Translations under genes and position numbers: made by a program
Assembly (NCBI RefSeq): GCF_011067135.1
Contig: NZ_JAAMOW010000001.1
Coordinates: forward strand, 496,001 to 560,000
Reading direction: 5' to 3'
Source of the DNA: Solimonas terrae
GTDB taxonomy: Bacteria; Pseudomonadota; Gammaproteobacteria; Nevskiales; Nevskiaceae
DNA: 64,000 bases
Notes under the pieces: generated by a model
Seen by the model: the letters and a program-made list of their open reading frames with translations, nothing else
What the model was told of the DNA's origin: nothing
Databases searched by the model: none
Shown here: piece after piece, positions 19,197 through 30,380 of the stretch
Numbering within the stretch: the first letter of the stretch is position 1
Layout of the letters: the number at the start of each line of letters is the position of its first letter

Positions 19197-19571
19197 TCAA
19201 TCCTCGAGCAGGGTCGCACCCGCCAGATACAGGGCCAGCAGCGGCGCCAGCAGGCTCAACAGCGACCCCGGCGTCGGTTGCGCCAGAACCAGCGAAAAGT
19301 GCTCGACCGTGCGATCGGCCATACCGGCCAGTGGCGTCTGCAGCAGCCCGACGAGATACAACAGACCGGAGCCGAGCGCGGCGACAATGACCAGCCCGCT
19401 CAGGCCCTCCAGCCAGCGACGCCGAGGCGGCGGCAGTGCTTGCAGGACACGGGCGCTGAAACCCGCGTCGTCGAGATACGGCATCCGTTCGGCATCGTCG
19501 TGCAGCAGGCTCTGCAGCCATACCGCATCGGCAGCGTCGTCGTGAAGATCGGATTCGATGCGGCGGTTCAT
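19197..19571 (-). CDS. Small two-TM membrane protein, putative anti-sigma factor
   Basis: The 124-residue protein has an acidic N-terminal cytoplasmic part (MNRRIESDLHDDAADAVWLQ) followed by two hydrophobic segments (about residues 60-80 and 100-120). Its ATG overlaps the stop of the sigma-factor gene (ATGA), the usual arrangement for an anti-sigma factor. It has no zinc-binding HxxxCxxC motif, so it is not a ZAS-type anti-sigma. I know of no close family. Function is inferred from coupling and topology only. Confidence 0.6.
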   Translation of the reverse strand: MNRRIESDLHDDAADAVWLQSLLHDDAERMPYLDDAGFSARVLQALPPPRRRWLEGLSGLVIVAALGSGLLYLVGLLQTPLAGMADRTVEHFSLVLAQPTPGSLLSLLAPLLALYLAGATLLED

Positions 19572-20125
19572 GGTGCAAGCTCCCAGGCCTGCAGACAGGC
19601 CTTGAGTTTCTGCTTGCCGCGCGCGATGTGCGACTTCAGCGTGCCGATCGGGCAGCGCAGCGCGGCGGCGGCTTCTTCGTGACTCATGTCGAGATGGTAG
19701 CACTGCAACAGCGCCGCTCTTTCCGCCGGCGAGAGCACGGCGAACGCGCGTGCCATATCGAGCTGCAGATCGGCATCCGGCACTTCGTCATCGACCGCAT
19801 CGGCCGCGATCGCGGGGATTTCATCGAGCGACAACTCGATGCGGCGTGCGCGCAGATACTGCAGATACGCGTTGGTGGCGATGCGGTGCAGCCATGTCGA
19901 GAATTGCGCATCCGCCCGAAACTGGCCGAGCTTGCGCCAGGCCTGCAGGAAGGTTTCCTGCGCGAGGTCGTCGGCAAGGGCGTGCTGGCCGGCGGTCAAT
20001 CGGCGCAGCAGATTGCGCACCGGCGACTGGTGGCGGCGCACGAGCGCGGCAAATGCCTGGCGATCGTCACCCGCGAGCACACGGGCGATCAGCACAGCGT
20101 CGGCAGGATCGGCGGAACTCGACAA
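19568..20125 (-). CDS. ECF-type RNA polymerase sigma factor
   Basis: The 185 residues have sigma region 2 (DDLAQETFLQAWRKLGQF, then STWLHRIATNAYLQYLRARR) and region 4 (LSPAERAALLQCYHLDMSHE, then GTLKSHIARGKQKLK). There is no region 1 or 3, as in extracytoplasmic-function sigmas. The acidic linker (IPAIAADAVDDEVPDADL) is typical. The gene lies 12 bases after a DUF6249 membrane gene and overlaps the next gene by 4 bases, forming a three-gene operon. Confidence 0.92.
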   Translation of the reverse strand: MSSSADPADAVLIARVLAGDDRQAFAALVRRHQSPVRNLLRRLTAGQHALADDLAQETFLQAWRKLGQFRADAQFSTWLHRIATNAYLQYLRARRIELSLDEIPAIAADAVDDEVPDADLQLDMARAFAVLSPAERAALLQCYHLDMSHEEAAAALRCPIGTLKSHIARGKQKLKACLQAWELAP

Positions 20126-20137
20126 GTGCGTGTCCGG

Positions 20138-20560
20138 CTAGCGGTCCTGCGGCTGCCTGCGGTCTTCGATCGCCCAGGCCACCAACCGCGCGACGCCGAC
20201 GAATATCGGAATCAGCGCATAGGGCCAGGCGTGATTGCCGGTCAGGTAGAAGGCCAGGGTCAGCGCCACACCGACCGACAGCATGACGAGGCCGCGATTG
20301 AGGTTCGAGCGCCGGCACGACATGGCCTGGAACAACTCCGGCGGGATCGGCTGTCCCGCGGCGGCGAGCTTGGCAATGATCTCGTTCTGCAGACGCTGAC
20401 GGCGCAGGCGGAAGATCATCACGGTGATGACGATCACCGCCGGCAGTGCGAACGCCATGATGATGGTGGTCAGACCGGTGATGTCCAGATGATGCGCATC
20501 GAGCGAATCGAGGCCGTCGACCTGAAAGCTGGCGGCGGCGGTGGAAAGCAGGTTCAGCAT
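20138..20560 (-). CDS. DUF6249-type membrane protein
   Basis: The 140-residue protein has a short N-terminal periplasmic part, a TM helix (about 30-50, IIMAFALPAVIVITVMIFRL), a basic cytoplasmic segment (RRQRLQNEIIAKLAAAGQPI) and two C-terminal TM helices (about 88-125). The layout and the AAGQPIPPELF stretch fit proteins annotated DUF6249, which often precede ECF sigma genes. It has a good Shine-Dalgarno (AGGAG) eight bases before ATG. Its function is unknown; it may take part in signal input for the sigma factor. Confidence 0.75.
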   Translation of the reverse strand: MLNLLSTAAASFQVDGLDSLDAHHLDITGLTTIIMAFALPAVIVITVMIFRLRRQRLQNEIIAKLAAAGQPIPPELFQAMSCRRSNLNRGLVMLSVGVALTLAFYLTGNHAWPYALIPIFVGVARLVAWAIEDRRQPQDR

Positions 20561-20585
20561 GGCAGTGGCTCCTTGAAACGTCCCG

Positions 20586-20607
20586 TGACGATCGGATTGA
20601 CGATCGG
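20586..20607. promoter_or_regulatory. Direct repeat upstream of the DUF6249-sigma operon
   Basis: TGACGATCGG occurs twice with a 12-base period, 26 to 47 bases upstream of the first ATG of the operon. It could be an operator or part of an autoregulated promoter. No clear ECF -35 (GGAAC-type) was seen. Confidence 0.35.
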
Positions 20608-20689
20608 CTCATGGACTTGGATGCGGCGACCACCCGTTTTGGATGCACGCGCCGGCGATTACACTACGCGCCCCAGCCGACGACCCGCC

Positions 20690-20950
20690 ATGTCCCCGAA
20701 AAACCCGGTTGCCAAGCCCGATCCGAGCACGCCCTCGGCCGCAGATGCGGTCGGCCAGTTCGAAGACGCGATGAAGGAGCTTGAAACCATCGTCCAGTCG
20801 CTCGAACGCGGCGAGCTGCGGCTCGACGAGTCGCTGCGGCTGTTCGAGCGCGGTGTTGCGCTCGCGCGTCAGTGCCGCGGCTCGCTCGAAGGCGCCGAGC
20901 TGAAGGTCCACGAACTGCTGGCGACGGACGACGAGGACGACGCGGCGTGA
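20690..20950 (+). CDS. xseB: Exodeoxyribonuclease VII small subunit
   Basis: XseB is the small helical subunit of ExoVII, which degrades single-stranded DNA. The 86 residues contain the family signature FEDAMKELETIVQSLERGEL followed by LDESLRLFERGVALARQC. A TACACT box lies about 22 bases before the ATG. The stop overlaps the ispA start (TGATG), the standard xseB-ispA-dxs order. Confidence 0.96.
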   Translation: MSPKNPVAKPDPSTPSAADAVGQFEDAMKELETIVQSLERGELRLDESLRLFERGVALARQCRGSLEGAELKVHELLATDDEDDAA

Positions 20951-21840
20951 TGCCGCCATTTGCCGAGCGGGTCGACACCTACCAGCAACGCCTGCGCGCG
21001 AGTTTCGAGCGCTGGCTGCCGTCGGCGACCACCTACCCCGCCCGCCTCCACGAAGCGCTGCGCTATGCCTGCGACGGCGGCAAGCACCTGCGCCCGCTGC
21101 TGGTCTATGCCGCCGGCGAGGTGCTCGGTCTGCCGGCGCGGCGGCTCGACGCGGCGGCCTGCGCGGTCGAGATGATTCACGTCTATTCGCTGGTGCACGA
21201 CGATCTGCCGGCGATGGACGACGACGATCTGCGCCGCGGGCGGCCGACCACGCACAGGGCCTTCGACGAAGCGACCGCGATTCTGGTCGGCGACGCACTG
21301 CAGGCGCTGGCGTTTCACGTCCTGGCCGCCGATCACGACTCGGGCCTCGACGCGAGTCGGCGTTTGCAGATGGTCGAACGCCTCGCCCAGGCGGCAGGCT
21401 CGCGCGGCATGGTCGGCGGCCAGGCCGTCGATCTCGCGGCCGAGGGCCAGCAGCTGACACTGGCCGAACTCGAAGCCCTGCACATTCACAAGACCGGCGC
21501 GATGATCCGCGCCTGCCTGCAGCTGGCCTGCCTCGCGGCGCCCGATCTGCCGGCCGAGCAGGCCGAGGCGCTCGATCACTACGGCAAGACCATCGGCCTG
21601 GCCTTCCAGATCCAGGACGACGTGCTCGACATCGAATCCAGTTCGGCAGCGCTCGGCAAGACCGCCGGCAAGGACGAGGCGCATCTGAAATCCACGTACC
21701 CGTCGGTGATGGGCCTGCCGGCCGCCAAGCTGCGGGCCGCCGAACTGTTCGCTTCGGCACGGGATGTGCTCGGCCCGTTCAATGACGCTGCAGAGCCGCT
21801 GTTGTGGCTGACGCGCCATATCGAAGGTCGCGACCACTGA
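20950..21840 (+). CDS. ispA: Farnesyl diphosphate synthase
   Basis: IspA condenses dimethylallyl or geranyl diphosphate with isopentenyl diphosphate to make farnesyl diphosphate, in the cytoplasm. The 296 residues have both Asp-rich motifs: DDLPAMDDDDLRRG (first, near residue 83) and QIQDDVLDIE (second, near residue 222), and the GGKHLRPLL substrate motif. The ATG overlaps the xseB stop. It is followed by dxs after 94 bases. Confidence 0.97.
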   Translation: MPPFAERVDTYQQRLRASFERWLPSATTYPARLHEALRYACDGGKHLRPLLVYAAGEVLGLPARRLDAAACAVEMIHVYSLVHDDLPAMDDDDLRRGRPTTHRAFDEATAILVGDALQALAFHVLAADHDSGLDASRRLQMVERLAQAAGSRGMVGGQAVDLAAEGQQLTLAELEALHIHKTGAMIRACLQLACLAAPDLPAEQAEALDHYGKTIGLAFQIQDDVLDIESSSAALGKTAGKDEAHLKSTYPSVMGLPAAKLRAAELFASARDVLGPFNDAAEPLLWLTRHIEGRDH

Positions 21841-21934
21841 GCCACAGTGCCGCCATGCACTGGTTCGGGGCGCGGCATTTCGCCGATAATCCCGGTTTAA
21901 TCATTCCCTTGGTGCCGATGGCACCGGACATTTC

Positions 21935-23818
21935 ATGACCGATATCCCCGGTTACGCCCTGCTCGGGCGGATCCAGACGCCGGATGACCTGCGCAAGCTG
22001 CCTGTCGGCGAATTGCCGGGTCTCGCCGTCGAAATGCGCCGCTATCTGATCGAAACCCTGGGCCGCATCGGCGGCCACTTCGCCGCGAATCTCGGCACCG
22101 TCGAGCTGTCACTGGCGTTGCACCACTGCTTCGAGACGCCGCGCGACCGCATCGTCTGGGACGTCGGTCATCAGGCCTATCCGCACAAGATTCTCACCGG
22201 CCGTCGTGCGCAGCTGGAGACGATCCGTCGGCTCGGGGGTCTGGCGCCGTTCTGCCTGCGGGCGGAAAGCGAATACGACAGCTTCGGCGTCGGGCATTCG
22301 TCGACATCGATCTCCGCCGCCGCCGGCATGGCGGCCGGTGCGCGCGTCAAGGGCGAGCCGCGACGCGTCGTCGCCGTCATCGGCGATGGCGGCATGACGG
22401 CCGGCATGGCGTTCGAAGCGCTCAATCACGCCGGCCACCTCGGCCTCGACATGCTCGTCATCTACAACGACAACGACATGTCGATCTCGGAAAACGTCGG
22501 CGCATTGCGCGACCATTCCGCGCGCCTGATGCAGAAGCTCGGGCTGAATACGCCGCACGCCGCGCGCGCGCCGCAGGCCGAACACAACGAGGCGCACCTC
22601 GATCACCCGGGGGCGATGTTCGAAACCTTCGGCTTCCGTTATTCCGGCCCGATCGACGGCCACGATCTGCCGGTGCTGATGGCGGAATTCGACCGCCTGA
22701 AGGACAGCAAGGGGCCGCAGCTGTTGCATGTGGTGACGACCAAGGGCAAGGGCTTCGAGCCGGCCGAGGCCGATCCGATCAAGTATCACGGCATCACCCA
22801 GTTCGACCCGGTCACCGGCGCGTTTCCCGCCAAGAAAGGCGGTGGCGCGCCAAGCTACACGCAGGTGTTCGGTGACTGGCTGTGTCGCGCCGCCGAACAC
22901 GATCCGCTGATCGTCGGCATCACGCCGGCGATGCGTGAAGGTTCCGGCCTGGTCGAATTCTCGAAGCGCTTCCCCGATCGCTATTTCGATGTCGGCATTG
23001 CCGAACAGCATGCCGTCACGCTCGCCGCCGGCCTTGCCTGCGAAGGCCTGAAGCCGGTCTGCGCGATCTACTCGACCTTCCTGCAGCGCGGTTACGACCA
23101 GCTCATCCACGACGTCGCGATCCAGAACCTGCCGGTCGTGTTCGCGATCGATCGCGGCGGCCTGGTCGGCGCCGACGGCGCAACGCATCACGGCGCTTTC
23201 GATCTTTCGTATCTGCGCTGCATTCCGAACATGGTGGTGATGGCGCCATCCGACGAAAACGAATGCCGGCGCATGCTCGCCACCGGCGTCTCGCTGAACC
23301 AGCCCAGCGCCGTGCGCTATCCGCGCGGCAACGGCAACGGGCTGGCCGCCGAGCTCGATCCCAAACCGCTGCCGGTCGGGCGTGGTCGCATCGTTCGCGA
23401 AGCGCATGGCCGGCGGCGTCCGCGCGTCGCGATCCTCGCATTCGGGGCGATGGTGCAGCCGGCGATCGAAGCCGCCGAAATTCTCGACGCCGTGGTCGCC
23501 GACATGCGTTTCGTCAAGCCGCTGGACGCCGAGCTGATTCTCGATCTGGCCAATGAAAACGATCTGCTGGTGACGATCGAGGACAATGCCCGCCTCGGCG
23601 GCGCCGGCTCCGGCGTCAACGAAGTGCTGGTCGCCCAGCATCACACGGTCCCGGTGCTCAACCTTGGCCTGCCCGACCAGTTCGTCGAGCACGGCACGCG
23701 CGAGGAACTGCTTGCCCAGGTCGGCCTCGATACCGCCGGCATCCTGCGCGCGATCCAGAAACGCCTGCGCAGCCGCGATCTCGACGTATCGGCGCGCACC
23801 ACCAATCGCGGTGCCTGA
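21935..23818 (+). CDS. dxs: 1-deoxy-D-xylulose-5-phosphate synthase
   Basis: Dxs makes DXP from pyruvate and glyceraldehyde 3-phosphate, the entry step of the MEP isoprenoid pathway. The 627 residues show the ThDP-binding motif ([18 protein letters not shown] and [14 protein letters not shown]), the transketolase-like centre ([15 protein letters not shown]) and [22 protein letters not shown] sequence at 21885-21890 may be its own -10 box. It follows ispA on the same strand. Confidence 0.98.
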   Translation: MTDIPGYALLGRIQTPDDLRKLPVGELPGLAVEMRRYLIETLGRIGGHFAANLGTVELSLALHHCFETPRDRIVWDVGHQAYPHKILTGRRAQLETIRRLGGLAPFCLRAESEYDSFGVGHSSTSISAAAGMAAGARVKGEPRRVVAVIGDGGMTAGMAFEALNHAGHLGLDMLVIYNDNDMSISENVGALRDHSARLMQKLGLNTPHAARAPQAEHNEAHLDHPGAMFETFGFRYSGPIDGHDLPVLMAEFDRLKDSKGPQLLHVVTTKGKGFEPAEADPIKYHGITQFDPVTGAFPAKKGGGAPSYTQVFGDWLCRAAEHDPLIVGITPAMREGSGLVEFSKRFPDRYFDVGIAEQHAVTLAAGLACEGLKPVCAIYSTFLQRGYDQLIHDVAIQNLPVVFAIDRGGLVGADGATHHGAFDLSYLRCIPNMVVMAPSDENECRRMLATGVSLNQPSAVRYPRGNGNGLAAELDPKPLPVGRGRIVREAHGRRRPRVAILAFGAMVQPAIEAAEILDAVVADMRFVKPLDAELILDLANENDLLVTIEDNARLGGAGSGVNEVLVAQHHTVPVLNLGLPDQFVEHGTREELLAQVGLDTAGILRAIQKRLRSRDLDVSARTTNRGA

Positions 23819-23835
23819 GAGCCACCGGCGATGAT

Positions 23836-25230
23836 CTAGCCGCCGGCCGCGCCTTCAAACCAGGCCAGCTTGTCGCGCAGCTTCACGACTTCGCCGACGA
23901 TCAGCAGGGTCGGCCCCTTGATGTTCGCCTCGATCACGCGCTGCGGCAGATCGTCGAGCGTGGCGCCGAGCACCCGCTGTCGCACCGACGTGCCGTCCTC
24001 GATCACGGCAGCCGGCCAATCGCGCGGCAGGCCGTGTTCGATCAGCGCCGTGCAGATCTGCGGCAGCGTCTGCAGGCCCATGTAGAACACCACGGTCTGG
24101 CCGCGTCGCGCGAGCTGGTCCCAGTGCAGTTCCAGCTGGCCGTCCTTGCGCGCATGACCGGTAACGAACACGCAGGCCTGCGCATAGTCGCGATGCGTCA
24201 GCGGAATGCCGGCGTAGGCGGCACAACCGCTCGCCGCGGTGACGCCCGGCACGACCTGGAACCTCACGCCGTGGGCCATCAAGGTTTCGATCTCTTCGCC
24301 GCCGCGGCCGAAAATGAAAGGGTCTCCGCCTTTCAGACGCAAGACGCGCTTGCCCGCCTGCGCGTGACGGACCAGCTCCTGATTGATCTCGTCCTGCGGC
24401 ACCGCGTGGTCGCTGCGCGCCTTGCCGACGTAGAGCCGCTCGGCGTCGCGCCGCACCAGTTCCATGATCGCCGGCGACACCAGACGGTCGTAGAGCACGA
24501 CATCGCACTGCTGCATCAAGCGCAACGCACGAAATGTCAGCAGATCCGGATCGCCGGGCCCGGCGCCGACCAGATAGACCTCGCCGCGTTGCGGCCCGTT
24601 CACCAGCAAGCCGGCCAGTGCCTGTGCTGCCGCGGCGTCGTCGCCACGCAATGCCGCTTCGGCGCCCGGGCCATCGATGAAGCGCTCCCAGATCGCCCGC
24701 GGCGAAACGCCGGCTTGCGCTTTCACCTGCTCGCGCAAACGATGCATGAATGCCGCCAGTCGCCCGTACGCGGCCGGCAACATGGCCTCGATGCGCTCGC
24801 GCACGCGGCGCGCCAGGACCGGCGCCGCCGCGCCGCTGGAAATCGCGACCAGCATCGGACTGCGATCGACGATGGCCGGCACGATGAAACTGCTGCGCTC
24901 GGCGTCGTCGACGACGTTGACGGGAATATTGGCGGTATGCGCCGCGGCCGCGATCCTTGCGTTGAGCACGGCGTCGTCGGTGGCCGCCACGATCAGGCGC
25001 TGCCGGTCGACGAGATCGGACGAGAACTCCGCGGCAAGGTGCGTGGCGGCGTTGTCATCCACCGCGGCACGAACTTCATCGTTCAACTCGCGCGCGACGA
25101 TTTGCACGCGGGCACCGGCGCGCCGCAGCAGGCGCAGCTTGCGCGCGGCCACGTCGCCGGCGCCGACCAGCAACACCGGCTCATCACGCAGGCGCAGGAA
25201 CAGCGGAAAGTAAGGCCACTCGCTCGTCAT
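23836..25230 (-). CDS. cysG: Siroheme synthase (multifunctional)
   Basis: CysG makes siroheme, the cofactor of sulfite reductase. The 464 residues fuse two enzymes. The N-terminal dehydrogenase/ferrochelatase half begins YFPLFLRLRDEPVLLVGAG (residues about 6-200). The C-terminal uroporphyrinogen-III methyltransferase half has VYLVGAGPGDPDLLTFRALR and LRLKGGDPFIFGRGGEE (about 215-455). The ATG at 25230 gives the usual N-terminus MTSEWPYFPLFL. It is 26 bases downstream of a TSUP gene and next to cysB and cysI homologues. Confidence 0.97.
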   Translation of the reverse strand: MTSEWPYFPLFLRLRDEPVLLVGAGDVAARKLRLLRRAGARVQIVARELNDEVRAAVDDNAATHLAAEFSSDLVDRQRLIVAATDDAVLNARIAAAAHTANIPVNVVDDAERSSFIVPAIVDRSPMLVAISSGAAAPVLARRVRERIEAMLPAAYGRLAAFMHRLREQVKAQAGVSPRAIWERFIDGPGAEAALRGDDAAAAQALAGLLVNGPQRGEVYLVGAGPGDPDLLTFRALRLMQQCDVVLYDRLVSPAIMELVRRDAERLYVGKARSDHAVPQDEINQELVRHAQAGKRVLRLKGGDPFIFGRGGEEIETLMAHGVRFQVVPGVTAASGCAAYAGIPLTHRDYAQACVFVTGHARKDGQLELHWDQLARRGQTVVFYMGLQTLPQICTALIEHGLPRDWPAAVIEDGTSVRQRVLGATLDDLPQRVIEANIKGPTLLIVGEVVKLRDKLAWFEGAAGG

Positions 25231-25256
25231 GACGCGCAGTTCAGCACGAACATCGC

Positions 25257-27132
<1,876 letters not shown>

Positions 27133-27165
27133 TCATTCGGCATGAGCTTAGAACCGGCGAAACGC

Positions 27166-27194
27166 TTCATTGCGTGAGGGAAAACCCGGATAAT
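27166..27194 (+). promoter_or_regulatory. Candidate promoter for sulfite reductase operon
   Basis: TTCATT, a 17-base spacer and GATAAT lie 25 bases before the cysI ATG. The -35 is weak, as expected for an activator-dependent promoter; no clear CysB operator could be defined by eye. Confidence 0.35.
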
Positions 27195-27218
27195 GACGCC
27201 CCCGCGCCAGTGACTGCC

Positions 27219-28889
27219 ATGTACAAGTACGATTCCTACGACCAGAAGCTCGTCGACGAACGTGTCGCCCAATATCGCGATCAGACGCAGCGCTTTCTTG
27301 CCGGCCAGATCCCGGACGACGAGTTCCGCGCGCTGCGCCTGCGCAACGGGCTTTACATCCAGCGCTTCGCGCCGATGCTGCGCGTGTCGATCCCGTACGG
27401 GCTGCTTGCGAGCCGCCAGCTGCGCATGCTCGGCCACATCGCGCGCGAATACGACAAGGGTTTCGGTCATTTCACGACGCGCCAGAATATCCAGTACAAC
27501 TGGCCGCAACTGGAGCGCGTGCCGGACATCCTCGCCGATCTCGCCAGCGTGCAGATGCACGCGATCCAGACCTCCGGCAACTGCATACGCAACATCACCT
27601 CCGATCACCTCGCCGGCGTCGCGCGCGACGAGCTGGTCGATCCGCGGCCGTACTGCGAACTGACGCGTCAGTGGGCGACCTTCCATCCGGAATTCAACTG
27701 GCTGCCGCGCAAGTTCAAGATCGCGTTCTCGGCCACGACCTCGGATCGCGCCGCGACCAAGGTGCATGACATCGGCGTCCACATCATCCGCAACGACAAG
27801 GGCGAACTCGGTTACGCGATCTACGTCGGCGGCGGCCTCGGCCGCATGCCGATGATCGCGCACCGCATCCGCGACTTCCTGCCGGAACTCGATCTGCTGT
27901 CGTACCTCGAAGCGGTGCTGCGCATCTACAACCGCCTCGGTCGCCGCGACAACATTCATCGTGCGCGCATCAAGGTGCTGGTCAAGGAAACCGGTCCGGC
28001 CAAATTCACCGAAATGGTCGAGGCCGAGTGGGCCCTGATTCGCGACGGCGATCTGCGCCTGCAGCCCGGCGACATCGACATCATCAAATCGCACTTCGAC
28101 GAGCATCCGTACGAAAGCGATGCAGCGGCCGACACCAGCTTCGATGCGATGCTGAAATCCGATTCCGGATTCGCGAGCTTCGTGCGGCGCAACGTGCACC
28201 TGCATCGCGCCGACGGCTATCGCGTCGTGTTCGTTTCGCTCAAGCCGCTGGGCGGCGTGGCCGGCGACGCCTCGGCAGAGCAGCTCGACGTGCTCGCCGA
28301 CCTCGCCGATCGCTACAGCTTCGGCGAAGCGCGTGTGACCCACGACCAGAACATCGTGCTCGCCGAAGTCAGACAGAAGGACGTGTACGCGCTCTGGCAG
28401 GCGCTCTGCGAACACGGGCTGGCGACGCCGAACATCGGCCTGCTGACCGATCTGATCTGCTGCCCCGGCCTCGACTACTGCTCGCTCGCCAACGCCGGCT
28501 CGATCGGCGTGTCGCAGGACATCGCCGACCGCTTCGAGTCGCTCGACTACCTCTACGACATCGGCGACATCAAGATCAAGATGTCCGGCTGCATGAACGG
28601 CTGCGGCCATCACAGCGTCGGTCATATCGGCATCCTCGGCGTCGACAAGCATGGCGAGGAGTGGTATCAGGTCACGCTCGGTGGCTCGGCCGAAAACGAT
28701 GCCAGCCTCGGCGACCGCACCGGCCCGGCGATCAGCCGCGCCAATATCGCCGAAGCCGTCGAACGCATCATCAGCGTCTACATGGAGCAGCGTCAGTCCG
28801 AGGACGAATCGTTCCTTCGCTGCTATCGCCGCATCGGCATGCCGCCGTTCAAGGCCCGCATCTACGCCGAACCGGAAGTGACCGCATGA
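27219..28889 (+). CDS. cysI: Sulfite reductase hemoprotein (nitrite/sulfite reductase family)
   Basis: This enzyme reduces sulfite to sulfide with siroheme and a [4Fe-4S] cluster. The 556 residues carry the cluster/siroheme signature: CCPGLDYCSLANAGS followed by SGCMNGCGHH. The substrate-binding Arg/Lys segments in FGHFTTRQNIQYNWP are present. It is the single-subunit type found beside DUF934 in pseudomonads and relatives, so electrons may come from ferredoxin or an NADPH flavoprotein elsewhere. The stop overlaps the DUF934 start (ATGA). Confidence 0.93.
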   Translation: MYKYDSYDQKLVDERVAQYRDQTQRFLAGQIPDDEFRALRLRNGLYIQRFAPMLRVSIPYGLLASRQLRMLGHIAREYDKGFGHFTTRQNIQYNWPQLERVPDILADLASVQMHAIQTSGNCIRNITSDHLAGVARDELVDPRPYCELTRQWATFHPEFNWLPRKFKIAFSATTSDRAATKVHDIGVHIIRNDKGELGYAIYVGGGLGRMPMIAHRIRDFLPELDLLSYLEAVLRIYNRLGRRDNIHRARIKVLVKETGPAKFTEMVEAEWALIRDGDLRLQPGDIDIIKSHFDEHPYESDAAADTSFDAMLKSDSGFASFVRRNVHLHRADGYRVVFVSLKPLGGVAGDASAEQLDVLADLADRYSFGEARVTHDQNIVLAEVRQKDVYALWQALCEHGLATPNIGLLTDLICCPGLDYCSLANAGSIGVSQDIADRFESLDYLYDIGDIKIKMSGCMNGCGHHSVGHIGILGVDKHGEEWYQVTLGGSAENDASLGDRTGPAISRANIAEAVERIISVYMEQRQSEDESFLRCYRRIGMPPFKARIYAEPEVTA

Positions 28890-29389
28890 GCGCCCTGCTT
28901 CGCGGTCATCAGATTGCGACCGACGACTACGTCGCGCTGGCCGATGACGAAAGCGGCAGCGAGGGTTCTCGTGTCATCGTCTCGCTGGCGCGCTGGCTGG
29001 AACAGGGCGAAGCCCTGGCCGGTCGCTTTGACCAGGTCGGTGTCCGGCTGCCGAACACCGTGGAGCTGTCGACGATCTGGGCCGGACTGGCGAGCCGGCC
29101 CCTGATCGAGCTCGACTTTCCGGCGTTCGCCGATGGGCGTGCCTACAGTCAGGCGCGGCTGCTGCGCGACCGCTACGGCTTCAGCGGGGAAATTCGCGCA
29201 TCCGGCATGGCCGTCGTACGAGATCAGATGCAGAGCATGGCGCGCGCCGGCATCGACAGTTTCGTCCTGCGCGCCGATCAGGACGCGAATTCGTGCCTGG
29301 CGGCGCTGCGCGATTTCAATCTCGCATATCAGCCGGCTGCCGACCGGCTGCCGATCGTGTCGGCCCTGCGCCGTTCCGCAGGTCCGTGA
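28886..29389 (+). CDS. DUF934 family protein
   Basis: The 167-residue protein matches DUF934, which nearly always follows a CysI-type sulfite reductase gene and is annotated as a putative oxidoreductase or sulfite reductase partner. Conserved parts are DYVALADDES, LVRLPNTVEL-like VGVRLPNTVELS, and IELDFPAFADGRAYSQARLL. The start overlaps the upstream stop by 4 bases. Its precise biochemical role is not established. Confidence 0.88.
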   Translation: MSALLRGHQIATDDYVALADDESGSEGSRVIVSLARWLEQGEALAGRFDQVGVRLPNTVELSTIWAGLASRPLIELDFPAFADGRAYSQARLLRDRYGFSGEIRASGMAVVRDQMQSMARAGIDSFVLRADQDANSCLAALRDFNLAYQPAADRLPIVSALRRSAGP

Positions 29390-29576
29390 AGTGCGCTGGA
29401 TCACGGTTTTCGAACCCGAACTGGCGTACAGTCGGCAAGTTGCCGCCAGTCGAATTCAGCCGGCGATTCGTCGCCCGTAGCGCCTTGTATTTGTAGAGAT
29501 GAACTAATAGAGTGTTTCGCGGCGACGCAACATATTTCGGGCGTGCCGCACGAGCCAACCATAGGGGAATCACGGT

Positions 29577-30350
29577 ATGAAGGGAAAGAACAAAGCGGTT
29601 CTGGTGACAGGCGCACTGATGTTGGCGAGCGCACCGGCCTGGGCCCAGAGCAACACGGCCGCCAGCACCGCCGCCAGCGACATGAAAGGCTTCGCCGCCC
29701 CCGCCCTGCAGGCCCCCGTCGCATATGGCGCTCGCTGGGGCACGGTTGGTGTCGGCGCCTACGGTCAGACCTGCAACTGCAACAAGCAGAATGAAGACGG
29801 CTCGGTCGGTCTCGCGTTCGGTCTCGGCGATCCGGACAAGTATGCGGCGCTCGAAGTCGCCGTTTCGTCGTCCTCGCTGTTCGGCGACACCGGCAGCGGC
29901 GACAGCTTCGGCGATGCCGGCTCGGTCGGTCTGAAGCTGCACACCAACGTTCCGGGTTATGCCTCGTTCGCGGTCGGTGTCAACGGCACCGGCAAGTGGG
30001 GCAGCGACAACTTCAAGAAGGCCAACCCTGCGAGCGTCTACGCGGTGGCCACCAAGATGGTGCCGGTCGGCCAGTACGCGGCGATCCTGAATCTCGGCAT
30101 CGGCGACGAGCTCTACAACGAGCCGAACAAGGACGGCGCCGGCGTGTTCGGATCGGCCGCCTTCTACTTCACGCAGCAGATTTCGGTGCTCGCCGAATAC
30201 ACCGGCCGCTTCACGAACGCCGGCGTGTCGGTCGCGCCGTTCCGTTCATTCCCGTTGACGGTGACGCTCGGCGCCAGCAATCTCGGCAAGCGCTATGGTG
30301 GCGACGTCGAGTTTGCCGGATCGATCGGCATGGGCTTTGCGTTCAATTAA
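29577..30350 (+). CDS. Secreted or outer-membrane beta-rich protein, unknown function
   Basis: I do not recognise the family. The 257 residues start with a Sec signal peptide (MKGKNKAVLVTGALMLASAP, cleavage near AWAQ). The mature part alternates Gly with aromatic and small residues (YGARWGTVGVGAYGQ, YASFAVGVNGTGKWG) and ends in IGMGFAFN, consistent with a small beta-barrel. A CNC pair near residue 64 could form a disulfide. The Shine-Dalgarno AGGGGA lies about nine bases before ATG. A second secreted gene follows after 30 bases. Confidence 0.7.
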   Translation: MKGKNKAVLVTGALMLASAPAWAQSNTAASTAASDMKGFAAPALQAPVAYGARWGTVGVGAYGQTCNCNKQNEDGSVGLAFGLGDPDKYAALEVAVSSSSLFGDTGSGDSFGDAGSVGLKLHTNVPGYASFAVGVNGTGKWGSDNFKKANPASVYAVATKMVPVGQYAAILNLGIGDELYNEPNKDGAGVFGSAAFYFTQQISVLAEYTGRFTNAGVSVAPFRSFPLTVTLGASNLGKRYGGDVEFAGSIGMGFAFN

Positions 30351-30380
30351 TCGCGCCAACACTCAGTCAGGAGCACCACG

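Noticed and set aside
23819-23835. Terminator between the convergent dxs and cysG genes
   Set aside because: A short CCGGCG/CGCCGG dyad overlaps the cysG end but has no T-run on either side; support is too weak.
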